Source: [Mycobacterium] zoologicum
Lineage (GTDB): Bacteria > Actinomycetota > Actinomycetes > Mycobacteriales > Mycobacteriaceae
Reading direction: 5' to 3'
DNA: 8,811 nt
NCBI RefSeq assembly: GCF_020172665.1
Contig: NZ_CP083985.1
Coordinates: forward strand, 3,107,041-3,115,851
Shown here: one piece after another, positions 6,647 through 8,811 of the stretch
How the letters are laid out: every line of letters begins with the position of its first letter
Position numbering within the stretch: position 1 is the first letter of the stretch
The notes under the pieces: generated by a model
Database searches by the model: none
Told to the model about the DNA's origin: nothing
The model's input: only the letters and a program-made list of their open reading frames with translations
Position numbers and translations under genes: made by a program

Positions 6647-7146
6647 GTCATCCCCTTGGCGCGACGCCCCAGCGCGCGGGTCACTTCACGCTGGGCATCG
6701 CGGCGGGCGAGATCTTGTCGCTTGTCGTGAGCCTGCTTACCGCGCGCCAACGCCAATTCCACCTTCACCTTGCCCTCGGTGAAGTACACCGACAGCGGTA
6801 CCAGGGTGAGGTTGCCGTCGCGGATCTTGCCGATCAGCATGTCGATCTGGCGCCGGTGCAACAGCAGTTTGCGGGTGCGCCGCGGATCGTGGTTGGTCCA
6901 GGTGCCGTGCTGGTACTCGGGGATGTGCATGTTGCGCAGCCACACCTCGCCGTCGTCGACGGTGGCGAAGGCGTCGACCAGGGAGGCCTGTCCCTCCCGC
7001 AGGCTCTTGACCTCGGTGCCCACCAGCGACACCCCGGCCTCGTAGACATCCAGAATCGAATAGTTGTGCCGCGCTTTGCGATTCGACGCAATGATCTGTT
7101 TGGTGGGCTGCTTCTTGTTGCCCTTGTCCGATGCTTTCTTGGCCAT
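6643..7146 (-). CDS. smpB: SsrA-binding protein SmpB (tmRNA partner)
   Basis: SmpB binds tmRNA and carries it into the decoding centre of stalled ribosomes for trans-translation. The 167 residues show the family's beta-barrel core in order: [21 protein letters not shown] (19-38), the hallmark [10 protein letters not shown] (43-52), [10 protein letters not shown] (69-78), [13 protein letters not shown] (89-101), [22 protein letters not shown] (116-137), and the basic C-terminal tail [13 protein letters not shown] (142-154) that folds in the mRNA channel. The ATG at 7146 is preferred; a GTG one codon upstream (7149) overlaps the ftsX TAG stop by one base and would add one residue. The N-terminal Lys/Gln-rich leader (2-17) is variable in the family. 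It lies between ftsX and the transporter in one operon. No ssrA gene is visible nearby in this window. Confidence 0.97.
   Translation of the reverse strand: MAKKASDKGNKKQPTKQIIASNRKARHNYSILDVYEAGVSLVGTEVKSLREGQASLVDAFATVDDGEVWLRNMHIPEYQHGTWTNHDPRRTRKLLLHRRQIDMLIGKIRDGNLTLVPLSVYFTEGKVKVELALARGKQAHDKRQDLARRDAQREVTRALGRRAKGMT
6644..6657 (-). promoter_or_regulatory. Ribosome binding site and CTG start of the EamA gene
   Basis: On the minus strand AAGGGG (6657-6652) is followed after five bases by CTG (6646-6644), whose last two bases are the first two of the smpB TGA stop (6645-6643). An ATG lies inside the spacer (6651-6649), but it is in the smpB frame and meets TGA after one codon. Spacing and overlap therefore point to CTG as the working start, probably coupled to smpB termination. 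Confidence 0.65.
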
Positions 7147-7148
7147 CA

Positions 7149-8042
7149 CTACCGCCGGACGTACAGGCGCAGGGTCACATATCCGGTGGCCCCCGCCATC
7201 GCCGCGCCCAGCAGCAACAGGATCGGCGAGATGTAGAAGATGTCGGCATAGTCGATGCGTGCGATCAGATGCGCTTGGTAGAACTGGCTCAATGCGTTGT
7301 CCAGGAACAACGCTCGCACCACGATCAGTCCGATGATCGCGATGATCACGCCGACCGTCGCGGCCAGCACCGCCTCCACCAGGAACGGCAACTGGGTGTA
7401 CCAGCGGCTGGCGCCCACCAGCCGCATGATGGAGACCTCGGTGCGCCGGGTGTAGGCCGCGACCTGAACCATGTTGGCGATCAACAAAACCGCCCCGACC
7501 GCCTGCACCAGGGCGATGGCGAACGCCGCGCTGCTCAGCCCGTCCAGCACCGCGAACAATCGGTCGATCAGCTTCTTCTGGTTGAGCACGCTGAGCACAC
7601 CCGGTTGCCCCTGCATCGCGGCGTCGAAATCCTTGCTCTGCTCGGGGTTGTCCAGCTTGACCACGAACGACGCCGGGAAGGAGTCCTTGCTCGCCACGTC
7701 CTTGAATTCGGGGAACTTACGGATCGCGTCGGCGTAGGCATCGTCGGAATTGAGGTAGCGCACCGACTTCACGTCGTCGCGGGACTCGATGCGCTCCCGA
7801 AGCGCCTTGCAGGTCGGTGATTCACAGTTCGGGTCGTCGGCCGCGACGTCGGCGTTGACGAAGACCTGCGACTCGACGCGGTCCAGGTAGATGTTGCGGG
7901 ACTGATCGGCCAGCCGCACCACCAGCAGACCACCGCCGAACAGGCCCACCGAGATAGCCGTGGTCAGGATCATCGCCACCGTCATGGTGACGTTGCGGCG
8001 CAGGCCGGTCAGGACCTCGTTGAACAGAAACCCAAAGCGCAC
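7149..8042 (-). CDS. ftsX: Cell-division ABC complex permease FtsX
   Basis: FtsX is the membrane half of the FtsEX complex, which in mycobacteria activates the peptidoglycan hydrolase RipC at the septum instead of transporting a solute. The 297 residues are the same length as I recall for M. tuberculosis FtsX. Helix 1 is at about 18-43 ([20 protein letters not shown]). A large extracellular domain follows (about 44-165), with two close cysteines, C73 and C78, that could form a disulfide. Helix 2 is at about 170-197, a cytoplasmic loop [21 protein letters not shown] (199-219) carries the EIxxMRLVGAS coupling motif to FtsE, and helices 3 (220-246) and 4 (269-295) complete the FtsX/MacB-type fold. 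The start is GTG at 8042, directly after the ftsE TAA with no base between, which implies translational coupling. Confidence 0.97.
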   Translation of the reverse strand: MRFGFLFNEVLTGLRRNVTMTVAMILTTAISVGLFGGGLLVVRLADQSRNIYLDRVESQVFVNADVAADDPNCESPTCKALRERIESRDDVKSVRYLNSDDAYADAIRKFPEFKDVASKDSFPASFVVKLDNPEQSKDFDAAMQGQPGVLSVLNQKKLIDRLFAVLDGLSSAAFAIALVQAVGAVLLIANMVQVAAYTRRTEVSIMRLVGASRWYTQLPFLVEAVLAATVGVIIAIIGLIVVRALFLDNALSQFYQAHLIARIDYADIFYISPILLLLGAAMAGATGYVTLRLYVRR

Positions 8043-8732
8043 TTAACGATCCATTCCGTAGACACCGCGCTGTTCGTCGCGCACCAGCCGTCCTAACGAC
8101 AGCTCCACGACACGTTGCCGCATCGAGTCGACGATGTGGTGATCGTGGGTGGCCATCAGCACCGTGGTTCCGGTGCGGTTGATCCGCTCCAGCAGATCCA
8201 TGATGTCCTCACTGGTCTCCGGGTCGAGGTTTCCGGTCGGCTCGTCGGCGAGCAGCACCAGCGGCCGGTTGACGAAAGCGCGGGCGATCGCCACCCGCTG
8301 CTGTTCTCCGCCGGACAGTTCGCCGGGCAGCCGGTTGGCCTTGCCGGACAGCCCGACCATCTCCAGCACCTCGGGGACCACGCGATTGATCATCTCCGGC
8401 TTCTTGCCGATGACCTCGAGGGCGAACGCGACGTTCTCGAACACCGTCTTCTGCTGCAGCAGCCGGAAGTCCTGGAAGACGCAGCCGAGCACCTGGCGCA
8501 GGCTCGGGATGTGCCGGCCGGGCAGCTTGTTGACGTGAAACTTCGACACCTGGATGTCGCCCTTGGTGGGGGTCTCCTCGGCCAGCAGCAGTCGCATGAA
8601 CGTCGACTTACCCGAGCCCGACGGGCCGATCAGGAAGACGAACTCGCCCTTGTCGATCTTGACGTTGACGTTGTCCAGCGCTGGACGTGCCGACGACTTG
8701 TACTGCTTGGTGACATGGTCGAGCGTGATCAT
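8043..8732 (-). CDS. ftsE: Cell-division ATP-binding protein FtsE
   Basis: FtsE is the cytoplasmic ATPase that drives conformational change in FtsX to control septal peptidoglycan hydrolysis. The 229 residues hold all ABC motifs: Walker [10 protein letters not shown] (36-44), Q-loop Q87 in FQDFRLLQQ, signature LSGGEQQR (139-146), Walker B VLLADEP with catalytic E164 (159-165), D-loop NLD (168-170) and switch H196 in ATHD. The ATG at 8732 gives [14 protein letters not shown], the standard mycobacterial N-terminus; the open frame extends ten codons further upstream (GTG at 8735 and others), but those residues are not part of the family. It is the first gene of the operon in this window. In M. 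tuberculosis prfB and a mechanosensitive-channel-like gene lie upstream, but here the contig ends 60 nt before ftsE. Confidence 0.98.
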   Translation of the reverse strand: MITLDHVTKQYKSSARPALDNVNVKIDKGEFVFLIGPSGSGKSTFMRLLLAEETPTKGDIQVSKFHVNKLPGRHIPSLRQVLGCVFQDFRLLQQKTVFENVAFALEVIGKKPEMINRVVPEVLEMVGLSGKANRLPGELSGGEQQRVAIARAFVNRPLVLLADEPTGNLDPETSEDIMDLLERINRTGTTVLMATHDHHIVDSMRQRVVELSLGRLVRDEQRGVYGMDR

Positions 8733-8792
8733 CACGGCACGCAGTTTAGCCGTGCGGGGCACCGATGCCGGTCAGGCCACGTGCTAGGGCAC
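8733..8792 (-). promoter_or_regulatory. Upstream region of ftsE with candidate -10
   Basis: TAAACT (8748-8743, minus strand) fits the mycobacterial -10 pattern TANNNT and lies ten nt before the ATG at 8732. It would give a 5' leader of only 0-4 nt, or a leaderless start at the in-frame GTG (8735) just before the ATG. No ribosome site is present in GCGTGCCGTG, in agreement with this. A -35 at proper spacing is not evident, and CTGACC lies 21 nt from the -10. The region is cut off by the adapter at 8793. Confidence 0.4.
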
Positions 8793-8811
8793 CTGTCTCT
8801 TATACACATCT
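8793..8811 (-). other. Tn5/Nextera mosaic-end adapter (non-genomic)
   Basis: The last 19 bases are CTGTCTCTTATACACATCT, the exact reverse complement of the left-end adapter. The orientation (mosaic end, insert, inverted mosaic end, with the transferred ends touching the insert) is that of a tagmented library fragment. A transposon body would show the opposite orientation. Genomic sequence ends at 8792. Confidence 0.97.

Noticed and set aside
2..8811. A composite Tn5-type transposon bounded by mosaic ends
   Set aside because: The ends face the wrong way for a transposon body, there is no transposase, and the content is a conserved chromosomal operon. A tagmentation artefact explains it.

Overview
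The window is a piece of a high-GC actinobacterial chromosome, most probably a mycobacterium (Mycobacterium or Mycolicibacterium). This rests on an ftsE-ftsX-smpB cluster whose proteins closely match the mycobacterial versions in length and wording, a WXG100-type secretion protein, a mycobacterial-type membrane protein, and at least one promoter of the leaderless kind common in mycobacteria. Bases 1-20 and 8793-8811 are not genomic. They are outward-facing Tn5/Nextera mosaic-end adapter sequence, so the biological sequence is 21-8792.

Layout, left to right. (1) 21-2380, minus strand: the 5' part, at least 787 codons, of a large single-pass membrane protein. It has an N-terminal cytoplasmic domain resembling mycobacterial DUF7159, a transmembrane helix near residues 283-308, and a long Pro/Ala/Ser/Val-rich exported part that ends in a Gly/Ser tail with a repeated LF motif. 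The gene is cut by the contig end. (2) 2465-3274, minus: a TetR-type repressor with a near-ideal leaderless promoter and an inverted repeat touching its -10 box. (3) 3431-4141, plus: an orphan NarL/LuxR-type response regulator, divergent from the TetR gene, with a plausible promoter that shares its -35 hexamer with the TetR promoter. (4) 5625-4152, minus: a two-gene unit made of a long WXG100-domain protein and a 192-residue protein that faintly resembles EspG secretion chaperones. (5) 8732-5801, minus: a tight operon ftsE-ftsX-smpB-EamA transporter. The junctions are abutting or overlapping, and the operon is followed by a 9-bp-stem hairpin.

ftsE and ftsX form the ABC-type complex that couples the divisome to septal peptidoglycan hydrolysis. 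smpB is the protein partner of tmRNA in rescuing stalled ribosomes; no tmRNA gene is seen in the window. The EamA-type transporter overlaps smpB by 4 nt and can only contain its first membrane helix if it starts at a CTG codon. The left half (TetR, response regulator, membrane protein, WXG100 pair) looks like lineage-specific cell-envelope or secretion material next to a conserved core operon. No mobile element, CRISPR array, tRNA or rRNA was seen. No clearly new biological system is evident. The points most worth checking are the CTG start, the TetR/response-regulator control region, the WXG100/EspG-like pair and the architecture of the large membrane protein.
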